From the NCBI GenBank assembly GCA_019638355.1, contig JAHBTY010000002.1:387001-451000 (forward strand): a DNA stretch of 64,000 nucleotides, given 5' to 3'. A program made the position numbers and the translations under genes. Origin of the DNA: Cyclobacteriaceae bacterium. Lineage in GTDB: Bacteria > Bacteroidota > Bacteroidia > Cytophagales > Cyclobacteriaceae. The notes under the pieces are model-generated. The model was not told the DNA's origin and did no database searches. It saw only the letters and a list, made by a program, of their open reading frames with translations. Of the stretch, positions 36,228-44,906 are shown in pieces (positions within the stretch are counted from its first letter, which is position 1; each line of letters starts with the position of its first letter).

Positions 36228-39059
36228 TTGAAGCGATTCATCTTTCTGCACAAGCCAACACAGGGTTTAATCCTTACGGGATTAATTGCCCTGCTTTGCC
36301 TTTCGGCAGAGGTGAGTTTCGCACAGGATAAACGCCCCATTAATAACAAGTCCACCATCCGGCAAACACGGGCCAAGTCAGTAAAGAAAAAAGAAAAAGC
36401 CACCACCCGCGATCTTGCCGGCTATAAATTGCGTACCGCCAATCAATCTTCAGCTAAGCGGGCTGTTACAATGTTTAAATCACCGTACAAGGCCAGCCGC
36501 CAATCGGGTGATAAAGCAGGGCAACCCATTGGCGGCAAACCTGTAGGAATTCGCTCCCGCTCCATCAATGCCGGCCGTGCTAATATTTACCCGCAAAAGG
36601 GACCGTTCGTAAATCATTCCTCCAAATCGCCCGAAAAAGCCTATGATAATCGAAAAGAACTTTCGCGCCTGGCGCGATTGCAAACCCGGCAAGATCCGCC
36701 CGGTCGCAAGCAACGAATTACACCCCGCTCAGGCTCTCAGGCTTATGTAACACGCAGTCGAAAAAATGTGTATTGGGGAAAATACTCTAAAGGAGAGCGC
36801 GCCATTACTACCGATTTAGCAGGCAGACCCTTACGCACCAAAAATTTCCGTTCACCAGCCAATCCACTTGTTAAAGCTGATAACCCTTATTATGGACGCA
36901 AAAACCGTGGCGACCGGGCCTACAATGGAACCTTCCGTTCGGGTTATGCCACTGCTTCAAGGAGAGGAGAACGCGCCTGGAAGGGTGATGTTGCCGGCCA
37001 TGCTATTCGCAGAAGTTCTGGCCGCGATAACCAGGTTGCCGGCCAGCGTGGCGATGGCCCAAAAATTTCGCCCGGCTTCAGTGCAAGAATGATTCGAAAA
37101 GATCTTTCCCGCGTAAGCGGAACCAAACGAAAACAAGGTGGTGGGTCTATTAGTGGTACGTTGGGCTCAAACAAACCTTTACCTCCACGCCAACCGGGAA
37201 TAGGTGGCACTTTTATGAAGCAGGACTTTGGCAAACTAAAAGGTATAAAGCCACAGAAAGGCGGGGGTTCTGTTTCGGGCAAGTATAGTTCCAATCAGCC
37301 GCTAACACCTCGGCCACCTGGAGCAAGTGCCAACTTTATGCGAAAAGATTTGGGCAAGTTGCGCGGAATAAAACCACTTAAAGGAGGTGGTAGCATTTCG
37401 GCAAAAATGAAACAAGGCAAAAATACTCCGCTTAGTGTTCGTATGCCGGCCAACCCTAAATCGGCCAGTATGCAAGCCAATTACAGAGGCACCACCCCCC
37501 GTATTGAGCGCAGTTTTAGCCAAACCGGCTTGAGCTATTCAGGTAATATAAAAGCCGCGCGACCACCCAAGGGCGGGGGTAGCATAAGCGGTTTTAACCG
37601 TAACAACAATCATATGCCGGTAGCTGTACGGCAACCTTTGGATCAACGAGCTGCGCGGTTTCAAGTTAATTACAAGGGATTTATGCCTCAAAGCCGGGCC
37701 GCACGCAATTTCAGCCAGCAAGGTCTTAGTTATACAGGAAGCATAAAATCGCAACGGCCACTTAAAGGCGGTGGTAGTATAAGCGGTAAACTCTGGAACA
37801 ACAAAGAACAACCACTACCGGCTAAATACTCGGCCAGCAGTGCTGCCCGGTTTCAAGGCAATATGCCCTTTAAGGTTAAATCGTTTAGCCGTGAAGGGTA
37901 TGATTGGGCCGGTAATTCAAAAGCAAGTAAACCACTAAAGGGTGGTGGCAGTGTGAGCGGGCAACTATGGAATAACAATGAACAACCACTACCAGCTAAA
38001 TACTCGGCCAGCAGTGCTGCCCGGTTTCAAGGCAATATGCCCTTTAAGGTTAAATCGTTTAGCCGTGAAGGGTATGATTGGGCCGGTAATTCAAAAGCAA
38101 ATAAACCACTAAAGGGTGGTGGCAGTGTGAGCGGGCAACTATGGAATAACAATGAACAACCGTTGCCGGCAAAGTACTCAGCCAGTAAGGCAGCCCGGTT
38201 TCAGGGCAACATACCATTTGTACGAAAGTCATTTAGCCGCGAAGGCTATGATTGGGCTGGTTATGCACGCACAAGAAAACCCGAAAAAGGTGGTGGAAGT
38301 ATTAGCGGACAGCTTTGGAACAATAAAGAACAACCCTTACCACCGCGAATCCCAACAGGCAAGCAAGCAAGCGAAGTGGACTATTCCGGAAAAATAAAAT
38401 TACCGCTATTAAAACGCGAGTATGTTCGTAACCCCAATGCGGCCGAGCAAGCACTAAAGAAGCATAGCCCGTATGAAAATGTTTACTCGGTAAACAACCT
38501 TACTGCCCGTGTAAAACAACGCGAAACAGGTAAGAATAAACTCTCAGCTAAAGGAGCCTTGCCTGGGCTTTCGCCTAGCCGCGAAACGGTTAAAGCCGGA
38601 GAATATACCGGTGCTCTTAAACGCTACTGGGAGTACAAGCACAATCCCAGTAGTGCCGATGCGGCCCTTAACACAATCAAATATTCACGGTCGTTTGCCG
38701 AGGCTACTGCTTTTACCGGTAAGGTTAGGTTAACCAAAAACTACAGGCATGCTCCGTTAGCCAACAAAGATGCACTGAAAGTGCTTGCCCCAGGAAGAGC
38801 CTATGCACGCATTGGCGATTATCAAGGTAATATCCGGATGAATAAATTCAACCATCAAAAACATTTCCCGGATGCCACATTTGCTCATAATAGGGACAAC
38901 AATGTGAAAGGTGAAAGAACCATTTTTACCAATATCAAGTTGTTTTGGGCAGGAGTATTTAAACGCCAGAGCACACAGCCCGATGCCGTTAAGGATAAGG
39001 TGCGCAAACCGCGTTACGACAAAAAAGAAAAAGAATTGTGGAAAGACCTGTACGACTAA
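36228..39059 (+). CDS. large secreted basic protein with GGGSISG-motif tandem repeats, unknown function
   Basis: 943 residues from a TTG at 36228, preferred because it opens a signal peptide (KPTQGLILTGLIALLCLSAE, then VSFAQ). I recognise no family. The protein is strongly basic, low in hydrophobic segments and repetitive. Residues about 300-700 hold eight copies of a K-GGGS-[IV]-S motif about 40-60 residues apart, each followed in the later copies by LWNN-EQPLP and SFSREGYDWAG; three adjacent units of 58 residues are nearly identical at DNA level (37755-38276). The N-terminal third has a different repeat (DLAGYKLRT, DLAGRPLRT, DVAGHAIRR). No membrane helix, cysteine cluster or sorting domain is visible. 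It may be a periplasmic or surface polymer-binding scaffold. It overlaps ytxJ by one base. Confidence 0.72.
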   Translation: MKRFIFLHKPTQGLILTGLIALLCLSAEVSFAQDKRPINNKSTIRQTRAKSVKKKEKATTRDLAGYKLRTANQSSAKRAVTMFKSPYKASRQSGDKAGQPIGGKPVGIRSRSINAGRANIYPQKGPFVNHSSKSPEKAYDNRKELSRLARLQTRQDPPGRKQRITPRSGSQAYVTRSRKNVYWGKYSKGERAITTDLAGRPLRTKNFRSPANPLVKADNPYYGRKNRGDRAYNGTFRSGYATASRRGERAWKGDVAGHAIRRSSGRDNQVAGQRGDGPKISPGFSARMIRKDLSRVSGTKRKQGGGSISGTLGSNKPLPPRQPGIGGTFMKQDFGKLKGIKPQKGGGSVSGKYSSNQPLTPRPPGASANFMRKDLGKLRGIKPLKGGGSISAKMKQGKNTPLSVRMPANPKSASMQANYRGTTPRIERSFSQTGLSYSGNIKAARPPKGGGSISGFNRNNNHMPVAVRQPLDQRAARFQVNYKGFMPQSRAARNFSQQGLSYTGSIKSQRPLKGGGSISGKLWNNKEQPLPAKYSASSAARFQGNMPFKVKSFSREGYDWAGNSKASKPLKGGGSVSGQLWNNNEQPLPAKYSASSAARFQGNMPFKVKSFSREGYDWAGNSKANKPLKGGGSVSGQLWNNNEQPLPAKYSASKAARFQGNIPFVRKSFSREGYDWAGYARTRKPEKGGGSISGQLWNNKEQPLPPRIPTGKQASEVDYSGKIKLPLLKREYVRNPNAAEQALKKHSPYENVYSVNNLTARVKQRETGKNKLSAKGALPGLSPSRETVKAGEYTGALKRYWEYKHNPSSADAALNTIKYSRSFAEATAFTGKVRLTKNYRHAPLANKDALKVLAPGRAYARIGDYQGNIRMNKFNHQKHFPDATFAHNRDNNVKGERTIFTNIKLFWAGVFKRQSTQPDAVKDKVRKPRYDKKEKELWKDLYD
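37755..38336 (+). repeat. tandem 174-base repeat inside the GGGSISG gene
   Basis: Units begin at 37755, 37929 and 38103, exactly 174 bases (58 codons) apart, with a partial fourth from 38277. Stretches of more than 100 bases are identical or nearly so between units 1 and 2, including synonymous positions, which points to recent tandem duplication or ongoing conversion. Confidence 0.9.
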
Positions 39060-39412
39060 TGAATTGGACTGAACTTAAAGAAGCCGGTCAACTTGAAATT
39101 ATAAAGGCCGAATCGCACCAACAACCAGTTCTTATTTTTAAACACAGCACCCGTTGCTCCATAAGCCGGGCCGTTTTAGATAGATTGGAACGCAACTGGA
39201 ATCATACCGAGTTTGCCGCTATTAAGCCGTACTTTCTGGATTTACTCGCCCACCGAAGCATATCCAATCAAATTGCTGCAGACTTTGCTATAGAGCACGA
39301 GTCGCCACAGGCCATTCTGATTTATCAGAACAAACCGCTTTATGCACAATCACATTTTGGAATAGACCTAACTGAAATTAATCGGGCTGCTAACAAAACG
39401 GTAGTATCTTAG
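39059..39412 (+). CDS. ytxJ: YtxJ-family bacillithiol-system monothiol protein
   Basis: 117 residues from the ATG at 39059 that overlaps the preceding stop (TAATG). A thioredoxin-like fold with a single cysteine, C33 in KHSTRCSISRAV, and ESPQAILIYQNK near the C-terminus match the YtxJ family, predicted to act as a monothiol bacilliredoxin that removes bacillithiol from proteins. This agrees with bshC at 22177. It is translationally coupled to the large repeat protein. The stop overlaps the convergent OsmC gene by 4 bases. Confidence 0.88.
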   Translation: MNWTELKEAGQLEIIKAESHQQPVLIFKHSTRCSISRAVLDRLERNWNHTEFAAIKPYFLDLLAHRSISNQIAADFAIEHESPQAILIYQNKPLYAQSHFGIDLTEINRAANKTVVS

Positions 39413-39807
39413 AAATTAAACACAACAGTTTGCTTTACACTATCAGCCAAGCTTAAGGCTACCGGACAGGTAAGAGCAGCGTTTTTCAATTTTTGTTTTT
39501 GAACATCCGTAGCAACCAAACCGGGGTGCGAAAAAGTGATCTGTACCTCAGCTATTTTTCGTGGATTGGAAGCCATAATTTTTATTACTTCAGAAGTAAG
39601 GCCTTTTAAGTCCACACCTTCTCGTTCGGCAACCATGCCCATAATCGTCATCATACAACTGCACAATGCTGCACTTACCAAATCGGTAGGGCTAAAGGCT
39701 TCGCCACGCCCATTGTTATCGGTTGGTGCATCGGTTACAACCAAATTACCCGATTTTAAATGTTTGGCCTGTGTGCGCAAGCCACCCAAATATTCTACAG
39801 TTGCCAT
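39409..39807 (-). CDS. OsmC/Ohr-family peroxiredoxin-like protein
   Basis: 132 residues from the ATG at 39807 (another ATG at 39816 is possible). The two redox cysteines are in SAALCSCMMTIMG and ALTCPVALSL. TDAPTDNNGRGEAFSPTDLV is typical of the OsmC subgroup. These proteins reduce organic hydroperoxides, usually with dihydrolipoamide or a low-molecular-weight thiol. Its place next to ytxJ fits a thiol-redox theme but they are convergent. Confidence 0.88.
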   Translation of the reverse strand: MATVEYLGGLRTQAKHLKSGNLVVTDAPTDNNGRGEAFSPTDLVSAALCSCMMTIMGMVAEREGVDLKGLTSEVIKIMASNPRKIAEVQITFSHPGLVATDVQKQKLKNAALTCPVALSLADSVKQTVVFNF

Positions 39808-39885
39808 AATTGCCATAACAAACTCTGTTTTTTGTGCGTTAGTTGTTTTACTTTTAGTTTTCGGAAAGGAACGAATGCCGTAGGT

Positions 39886-40623
39886 ATGAAGCAAGTTTTA
39901 AATCTGGTTCTTATTGGCCTATCGCTAAGTTTAGTTTGTCCGGCTGGGGCACAAACGCAGGATAGCTACGAATATAACTCTGAATTTACCTGGGGTATTA
40001 ACAAGAACTCGGCTGGCGGGTTTATTGGGGGTTTGGTTTTTAAGAAAGCCCGAAAGCTAACCAGTACCATGCTCGAAACATACGGCTTAGAGGTAATGAA
40101 TGTTAAACATCCGCAGGAGGTGCGCCATAGTTCCATTTATACGGGTAACTTTTTCATTTTCGGAAAAAGTAATTACCTGTACGCACTGCGGTTTCAATAT
40201 GGTCGCGATTTTATTCTCTTCTCCAAAGCCCCGCAGCAAGGAGTTGAGATTAAGGCGGTTTTTGCCGCTGGCCCCAGTTTGGGTGTTGTTGCCCCCTATT
40301 ACATTGAACGCACGGTAGATAACAGTATCTGGACATCGAGACGAGAGCAATACAATCCGGCCAACCCGGATCATGTATATTCTAAAATATTAGGTACCGG
40401 AAACATTTTTGAAGGCTTAGGTGATTCTAAAATTCAATTGGGAACCAATTTAAAAGCCGCAATCAATTTTGAATTAGGTTTTCTTAAGTCTCAGGTTACA
40501 GGTTTTGAAGTTGGGGTATTGGTAGATTCTTATTTCAAGAAAATTGAGATAATGCCATCCACCGAGAATAAAGCTATTTACCCAACCGTGTTTTTCACAA
40601 TGTTCTACGGTAACCGCAAATAA
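39886..40623 (+). CDS. secreted protein, probable small outer membrane barrel, unknown family
   Basis: 245 residues from the ATG at 39886, which opens a signal peptide (MKQVLNLVLIGLSLSLVCPA, then GAQTQ). The frame extends upstream into the divergent OsmC gene and is not coding there. The body has alternating beta segments (EFTWGINKNSAGGFIGGLVF, LYALRFQYGRDFI, IKAVFAAGPSLGVV, LKAAINFELGFL, GFEVGVLVDSYF, FFTMFYGNRK) and ends in an aromatic-rich strand, as outer membrane barrels do. I cannot name the family. Confidence 0.7.
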   Translation: MKQVLNLVLIGLSLSLVCPAGAQTQDSYEYNSEFTWGINKNSAGGFIGGLVFKKARKLTSTMLETYGLEVMNVKHPQEVRHSSIYTGNFFIFGKSNYLYALRFQYGRDFILFSKAPQQGVEIKAVFAAGPSLGVVAPYYIERTVDNSIWTSRREQYNPANPDHVYSKILGTGNIFEGLGDSKIQLGTNLKAAINFELGFLKSQVTGFEVGVLVDSYFKKIEIMPSTENKAIYPTVFFTMFYGNRK

Positions 40624-40681
40624 TTTCCTTAAAAAATTCTGGTTTTTCCGTGACTGGCCTGCGCCAAGTGGATTCTATTGC

Positions 40682-40689
40682 TATATTTG
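40682..40689 (+). promoter_or_regulatory. -7 element of the TonB gene
   Basis: TATATTTG, a full match to TAnnTTTG, 29 bases before the ATG at 40719. No clear -33 element precedes it. Confidence 0.5.
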
Positions 40690-40718
40690 AAATTCCTAAA
40701 CTGTAAAGATTTTCGCGT

Positions 40719-41390
40719 ATGGAAGCTAAAAAGACTGATAAAGCGGATTTAACCAAAAAGACGTCCTTTTTCTTTAGCATAGGGCTATTGGTAACGCTTG
40801 GCATTGCATTCATGGCTTTTGAATGGAAGAGCTACGATGAATTGGTAGAAATTCAGGGTAAGAGCACGAATGTGTTTGAAGAAATGATAGAAGTACCCCC
40901 CACAGAGCAACCACCGCCACCAGCACCCATTATACAACAACCTCAAATTGTTGAAGTGCCGGATGAAGAAGAAATCAAAGAAGATATTCAACTAAAATTT
41001 GATGTGGAGGTAACAGAAGACACCAAAGTTGAACAGGTGATTGTAGCTCCTGTTGAAGAAAAAGAAGATGTAGATCAGATTTTTAGTGTGGTTGAAGAAA
41101 CCGCTGAGCCTAAAGGAGGTATGACAGCTTTCTACAAATATGTTGGCGAAAAAATTAAATATCCGGCTCAAGCCCGCAGGATGGGTGTTGAAGGAAAAGT
41201 ATTCGTAGAGTTTGTTGTTAACCGCGATGGTTCTATCGTAGATGTAAAATCAATTAAGGGTATTGGTGCCGGCTGCGATGAAGAAGCCGTTCGTATTGTA
41301 CAAAGCGCCCCAGCCTGGAAGCCCGGCAAGCAAAGAGGAAAACCCGTTCGCCAGAAAATGGTTATTCCTATTACTTTCAAACTTGGTTAA
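40719..41390 (+). CDS. tonB: energy transducer TonB
   Basis: 223 residues. One N-terminal membrane helix (about 18-36, FFFSIGLLVTLGIAFMAFEW), a proline- and acid-rich periplasmic spacer (PPTEQPPPPAP, DEEEIKEDIQ), and a C-terminal TonB domain (about 140-222; YPAQARRMGVEGKVFVEFVV, CDEEAVRIVQSAPAWKPGKQ). It carries proton-motive energy to outer membrane receptors such as the one at 3298. No exbB or exbD is adjacent. A clear terminator follows. Confidence 0.95.
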   Translation: MEAKKTDKADLTKKTSFFFSIGLLVTLGIAFMAFEWKSYDELVEIQGKSTNVFEEMIEVPPTEQPPPPAPIIQQPQIVEVPDEEEIKEDIQLKFDVEVTEDTKVEQVIVAPVEEKEDVDQIFSVVEETAEPKGGMTAFYKYVGEKIKYPAQARRMGVEGKVFVEFVVNRDGSIVDVKSIKGIGAGCDEEAVRIVQSAPAWKPGKQRGKPVRQKMVIPITFKLG

Positions 41391-41412
41391 GGTTAATCGC
41401 AAATAAATAAAC

Positions 41413-41440
41413 AACCCGGGCATTGTCCGGGTTTTTTTTT
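41413..41440 (+). terminator. intrinsic terminator of the TonB gene
   Basis: AACCCGG (41413-41419) pairs with CCGGGTT (41427-41433) around a 7-base loop, followed by a run of T to 41440. It lies 22 bases after the stop codon. Confidence 0.9.
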
Positions 41441-41453
41441 GAACTCAAACGGA

Positions 41454-42662
41454 TTACAAAATCAGTCCGCAACCAATACCAATTAATATAACTGCCCAGG
41501 CCGGTATTTTTGTAAAAGCCGTGAGCAGGAAAGTGCCAACCACAAATCCAATGTTTGTAATAAGCGAAACACTGGTATCGATAATTAACGGTTGAAACAG
41601 TAATACAGCAGCCGCTGCCACCAGGCCGGCATTAGCAGCATTTATACCTTCCAATGAAGCCCGGATTGGTCTGAATTTCTTCAAACTATCCCAAATGCGA
41701 ATCATAAAAAATATGAGGAAAGTACCCGGTAAGAAAATTCCGGCTGCCGACATAACAGCACCAATTATTTCGCCCGTAACTCCATAATCGCGCATAGCCA
41801 GTGCCCCTATGTACGAACTGAATGAAAACACCGGGCCGGGCAAGCCTTGCACAAATGCATAACCCGAAAGAAATTCTTCCGATGAGAGATATTGCTTGGG
41901 TGCATATTGTACAAACTCGGTGTACAGCATGGGTGTAAGTACCTGGCCGCCTCCAAAAATCAAGCTCCCATTTCGATAAAAATTTTCGAATAAACGAACC
42001 GGCAAAAACTCAGGTATTGATTTGGTAGCGGCACCCAGTAAAGCGGCAAACACCAACACACCCCCCCATAAAAAGAAGTTTGCCCACGACACCTCAAACT
42101 TTTGTTTTTCCTGGCGCGGATGTGCTTTGTAGTTAAGTGCCGTTATTAATCCTGCCACCAACAAAATTATTGGAAATACTACCGGTGATTTACTAAAATA
42201 AGTAGCTACACCGGCCATAATCATGATAACTGCACCGCGCTTTGTTGTTACGGTTTTCAAACTAATGGTATAAGCTGCATACGCCACAAAGCCCACCGCC
42301 ATTGGTTGAATAAAGCGCGTGAATTCCAACGATGAATATTTAAGTGCGAAACTATTAATGAGGATACCGGCCACTGTCATTATAGCAACCGAAGGCAACA
42401 ACCAGATGAGCAGCGTGAGATAGGCCAATCGTGCGCCACCCAATTTATAACCTATTGAAGAAAGTGTTTGCGTTGAGCTTGGGCCGGGTACTACCTGGCA
42501 TAGCGCATTCAACTCAATCAATTCTTCTTCGGTAATGTAGTTGCGCTTTTGCACTAACACATTTTGGAAATGTGCAATATGTGCTTGTGGGCCTCCAAAG
42601 CCTGAAACCGAAAGCAGGAATACGTCTTTGAGAAACTGGCTATACCGTATTCCTTTCTTCAC
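41454..42662 (-). CDS. chrA: chromate transporter ChrA family, two-domain form
   Basis: 402 residues with about 10-12 membrane helices in two chromate-transport repeats. The first repeat shows GFGGPQAHIAHF and QVVPGPSSTQTLSSIGYKLG, the second GSLIFGGGQVLTPMLYTEFV and GLPGPVFSFSSYIGALAM, the matching pairs of the ChrA family. It is annotated as a chromate/sulfate-linked transporter; the true substrate here is not known. It follows the 2-oxoglutarate oxygenase gene by 4 bases, so they are one transcript. Confidence 0.9.
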   Translation of the reverse strand: MKKGIRYSQFLKDVFLLSVSGFGGPQAHIAHFQNVLVQKRNYITEEELIELNALCQVVPGPSSTQTLSSIGYKLGGARLAYLTLLIWLLPSVAIMTVAGILINSFALKYSSLEFTRFIQPMAVGFVAYAAYTISLKTVTTKRGAVIMIMAGVATYFSKSPVVFPIILLVAGLITALNYKAHPRQEKQKFEVSWANFFLWGGVLVFAALLGAATKSIPEFLPVRLFENFYRNGSLIFGGGQVLTPMLYTEFVQYAPKQYLSSEEFLSGYAFVQGLPGPVFSFSSYIGALAMRDYGVTGEIIGAVMSAAGIFLPGTFLIFFMIRIWDSLKKFRPIRASLEGINAANAGLVAAAAVLLFQPLIIDTSVSLITNIGFVVGTFLLTAFTKIPAWAVILIGIGCGLIL

Positions 42663-42666
42663 GGCC

Positions 42667-43638
42667 TTATTTTTTCAATCCAATTTCGCGTAAGCGCTGA
42701 TTCAGAAACTCACCGGCCGTTATATCATCCCAAAGTTTAGGATGTTGCTCATCCACGCACGAAGGCAAAGCCGCAAGGTCCATTTCAGAGCGCGGGTGCA
42801 TAAAGAAAGGGATGGAGTACCGGGGTGTGTTCATTAAATGCCTGGGCGGATTTACTACCCGATGAATGGTGGACTTCAATTTTTTGTTGGTTAATCTTTC
42901 TAACATATCGCCTACGTTTACCACCAATTGTTCGGGCAATGCCGTGATTGGAATCCACTTACCATCTCTGCGCAATACTTGCAATCCATCGGCACTGGCG
43001 CCCATCAATAGCGTAATCAGGTTAATGTCACCATGCTCAGCAGCCCGCACAGCATCTTCTGGCACCGAATCCGGATCCTCAATTGGGAAATAATGGATGG
43101 GCCTTAAAATACTGTTACCATGATGTACCTTATCATCAAAATAATTTTCAGGAAGGTTGAGGTAAAGGGCAATGGCTTTCAACATATGAACTCCGGTTTT
43201 CTCCAATCGCCTGTAAACTTCAAGGGCTATTTCTTTAAATTCCGGAATCTCAGAAGGCCAAACGTTATCGGGATATTCATTCTTAATCGGGTCGTTATCC
43301 AATACTTCCTGCCCCACGTGATAAAACTCTTTCAGGTCACCGGTATTCCGGCCTTTGGCATGTTCTTTACCCTTACCAATATAGCCGCGTTGACCGGCCA
43401 AACCGGCAATTTCATATTTCTGTTTAACGGCATCGGGTAAGGCATAAAACTTTTTGATGGTGCTATACAGTTTTGCCGAAAGTTCATCGGTTAAATAGTG
43501 GTTCTTGATCGCTACAAATCCAATATTGTTATAGGCAGCGCCAAGTTGTTGCACAAATTTACTTTTGCGTTGCGCATCGCCACTGGTAAAATCCGCCAGA
43601 TCGAGTGAAGGTATTTCATCGAACAGAATATCAGCCAT
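42667..43638 (-). CDS. 2-oxoglutarate/Fe(II) oxygenase, isopenicillin-N-synthase family
   Basis: 323 residues. The DIOX_N domain at the start (PSLDLADF, NNIGFVAIKNH) and the 2OG-Fe(II) oxygenase fold at the end carry the ligands: H and D in AAEHGDINLITLLMG, H in STIHRVVNPP, and the 2-oxoglutarate-binding arginine in RYSIPFFMHP. The reaction substrate is unknown; related proteins hydroxylate or cyclise small molecules. Coupling to chrA by a 4-base gap is unusual and suggests the exported compound and the oxygenase may be connected. Confidence 0.9.
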   Translation of the reverse strand: MADILFDEIPSLDLADFTSGDAQRKSKFVQQLGAAYNNIGFVAIKNHYLTDELSAKLYSTIKKFYALPDAVKQKYEIAGLAGQRGYIGKGKEHAKGRNTGDLKEFYHVGQEVLDNDPIKNEYPDNVWPSEIPEFKEIALEVYRRLEKTGVHMLKAIALYLNLPENYFDDKVHHGNSILRPIHYFPIEDPDSVPEDAVRAAEHGDINLITLLMGASADGLQVLRRDGKWIPITALPEQLVVNVGDMLERLTNKKLKSTIHRVVNPPRHLMNTPRYSIPFFMHPRSEMDLAALPSCVDEQHPKLWDDITAGEFLNQRLREIGLKK

Positions 43639-43744
43639 AGGTGTACAATTGAGATTACAAGCTAATTATTTTCGGTAAATTTACACACATACCAGAAGTT
43701 GGGCATGATATTGGTCAGGTGAAAGGAACTAAAATCAAAGAACC

Positions 43745-44440
43745 ATGGAAACTATCAATAGAAGAAAATTTGTAAAACAAACTGTAACGGCTGCCGCTGT
43801 ATTAGCGGTTCCGGCATCGGCTTTTTCAGAACTTATTACTCCGGCATTGCAGTTTTCGCAAGTAGCTTTGCCGTATGCTGCAAATGCATTAGAGCCGAAC
43901 ATTGATGCTCTAACAATGGAAATTCATTATAGCAAACACCATACTGCCTATATAAAAAATGTGAACGATGCGATTGCCGCTGAGGCCATCAACTTTTCAA
44001 CCGAGAAAGATTTTTTTGCCAACACATCCAAACTTTCAGCGAAAGCGCGCAACAATGGCGGTGGCGCCTGGAATCACAACTTTTTTTGGCAAGTGATGAA
44101 ACCAAATGGTGGAGCGCCTACCGGCAAAATTGCTGATGCAATTAACGGTGCATTTGGGTCGGTAGATAAATTTAAAGAACAGTTTACTCAAGCCGCCATG
44201 ACACGCTTTGGATCGGGCTGGGCCTGGTTGGTAAAAGATGGTAGCACGTTGAAAATTGGAAGTACCCCCAACCAGGACAACCCCATGATGGATGTAAGTG
44301 AACTGAAAGGTACACCGCTATTGGCATTGGATGTATGGGAACATGCTTACTATTTAAAATACCAGAACAAACGCAACGAGTATGTGGCCAACTGGTGGAA
44401 TGTGGTAAACTGGGATGAAGTGACGAAACGCTTGAATTAA
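43745..44440 (+). CDS. sodA: Tat-exported Fe/Mn superoxide dismutase
   Basis: 231 residues. The N-terminus NRRKFVKQTVTAAAVLAVPA is a twin-arginine signal (R6, R7), so the folded enzyme is sent to the periplasm. The mature part has the SOD pattern: EIHYSKHHTAYIKNVNDAI with the first histidine ligand, WNHNFFWQVM with the second, and ALDVWEHAYYLKYQNKR with aspartate and histidine. It dismutes superoxide. Metal choice cannot be read with certainty. It is 4 bases upstream of a small membrane-associated protein. Confidence 0.94.
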   Translation: METINRRKFVKQTVTAAAVLAVPASAFSELITPALQFSQVALPYAANALEPNIDALTMEIHYSKHHTAYIKNVNDAIAAEAINFSTEKDFFANTSKLSAKARNNGGGAWNHNFFWQVMKPNGGAPTGKIADAINGAFGSVDKFKEQFTQAAMTRFGSGWAWLVKDGSTLKIGSTPNQDNPMMDVSELKGTPLLALDVWEHAYYLKYQNKRNEYVANWWNVVNWDEVTKRLN

Positions 44441-44444
44441 ATTT

Positions 44445-44906
44445 GTGAAAAAGATAACTGTAGTATCGCTGCTGCTGATTTCAGCATTCACTTTATATGC
44501 ACAAGATCGCACCGAAATAAAAATGTATAAAACATTTGGTGGTGCCCGGTTTGAAATGGATACACTCGTGCTAAGTCCCAAGCAAGTATTGGAAATAGTA
44601 AAAGTAGAACCGCTTGCCTATGAAAAATTTAAGAAGGCCAAGGCTAATTATAATGCGGCTGGTGTATTAGGATTTACCGGAGGTTTACTGGTTGGAATTC
44701 CGTTAGGAACAGCCATTGGTGGAGGCGACCCCGAATGGGGAATGGCCATAGCTGGCGGTGTTTTAATTCTTGGTTCATTCTCCCTCAACAGTATATTCCG
44801 AAGTCATGCATTTGAAGCGATCGAACTTTACAACGGTAAAACAGTCCGCATAAAACCTCAGTTTCAATTTTACGGAACCGGTGCTCGCTTAGTGATGCGT
44901 TTTTAG
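44445..44906 (+). CDS. small exported protein with glycine-rich hydrophobic hairpin, unknown function
   Basis: 153 residues from a GTG at 44445. A signal peptide (MKKITVVSLLLISAFTLYAQ) is followed by a hydrophilic part and two glycine-rich hydrophobic segments (about 70-88, AAGVLGFTGGLLVGIPLGTA, and 96-112, AIAGGVLILGSFSLN). I do not recognise the family. Four bases separate it from the SOD stop, and its last 18 bases overlap the convergent ribD gene. Confidence 0.65.
   Translation: MKKITVVSLLLISAFTLYAQDRTEIKMYKTFGGARFEMDTLVLSPKQVLEIVKVEPLAYEKFKKAKANYNAAGVLGFTGGLLVGIPLGTAIGGGDPEWGMAIAGGVLILGSFSLNSIFRSHAFEAIELYNGKTVRIKPQFQFYGTGARLVMRF

Noticed and set aside
37755-38336. Regular 174-base repeats considered as a CRISPR-like array
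   Set aside because: The repeat unit is long, in frame and coding, without unique spacers.
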